This document shows positions 63,693-64,000 of a DNA stretch of 64,000 nucleotides, piece by piece. Each line of letters begins with the position of its first letter. The stretch's first letter is position 1. The notes under the pieces were generated by a model. That model was given only the letters and a program-made list of their open reading frames with translations, was not told the origin of the DNA and did no database searches. The DNA lies in assembly GCA_035772405.1 (NCBI GenBank), contig JAYKKM010000196.1, positions 1,944,001 to 2,008,000 of the forward strand, written 5' to 3'. The stretch comes from Chrysogorgia sp. JL179-B06 (lineage: Eukaryota; Cnidaria; Anthozoa; Scleralcyonacea; Chrysogorgiidae). A program made the position numbers and the translations under genes.

Positions 63693-63810
63693 AACATGAA
63701 ATGTTACACAACATTCCTGAGCAACCACTGAAGACACACCAAAAAACGGAGAAAAATCTTTACACTTCATTGGCTAGAACATGAAATCTAACCCAACATT
63801 CCTGAGCAAC
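63641..63810. repeat. 85-bp tandem duplication
   Basis: CACTGAAGACACACCAAAAA begins both copies (63641 and 63726), which share TTTACACTTCATTGGCTAGA and ATTCCTGAGCAACC and differ at only a few positions. Confidence 0.85.
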
Positions 63811-64000
63811 CGATATAAAAAGCTAAAAGTTTTTTTGTTTGCCAAAATTGAGTAAAAGGTGATCCAATATTTCGAGAAATTAACTTATTACCATTAATAT
63901 CATATTGTTTTGATCTATTGCTTTTAATAAACATTAAATATGGGAAATCTACGAGACCTGTATACGGTTATAGTACACATGGGCAAGGTTGTATGAGAAG

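Overview
The window reads as nuclear DNA of an invertebrate animal, most likely a cnidarian (coral or sea anemone). Animal genes with GT-AG introns sit in AT-rich DNA packed with short inverted-repeat transposons, decayed non-LTR retrotransposons, microsatellites and repeats of a kind I associate with anthozoan genomes. The cnidarian assignment is inference; no species marker is visible.

Layout. 0.5-8.5 kb: two divergent single-exon genes, a complete intronless KNTC1 (Rod, kinetochore checkpoint) on the minus strand and a CCDC160-like coiled-coil gene on the plus strand, sharing a 246-bp promoter with an E2F-type site. 8.5-14.7 kb: gene-free, with several precisely bounded MITEs and a tRNA-Ala-like element with terminal direct repeats. 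14.8-15.5 kb: a single-exon unrecognised membrane protein. 16.2-22.3 kb: six minus-strand exons of an AKAP11-like A-kinase anchor protein. 22.6-31.2 kb: a retrotransposon nest (two elements with a restriction-like endonuclease, one interrupted by a CR1/L2-like 3' end, plus an RTE-like reverse transcriptase). 31.3-41.2 kb: three minus-strand PARG exons with matching splice phases. The intron between the first two holds a 4,032-bp giant palindrome (34742-38773) carrying a MADF DNA-binding gene in each arm. 43.2-52.5 kb: a two-exon minus-strand gene for a membrane-anchored ZZ zinc-finger/EF-hand protein with an 8-kb intron. 52.7-57.0 kb: ANAPC16 in three plus-strand exons, divergent from the ZZ-EF gene. 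57-64 kb: mostly repeats (two hAT-type MITEs with 8-bp target duplications, a 5S-rRNA-like fragment, LINE 3' ends) and two or three weak terminal or initial exons.

Several host genes belong to cell-division or signalling machinery (KNTC1, ANAPC16, AKAP11, PARG), but nothing suggests a functional cluster. Exon joins were tested by hand through splice sites and codon phase, which agree at every join proposed for PARG, ZZ-EF, ANAPC16 and AKAP11. The most unusual object is the palindromic element: 6-bp target duplication, about 2-kb arms with outward-reading MADF genes, a clipped transposase-like start in each arm, and dense arrays of a GTGCGAC-type motif.
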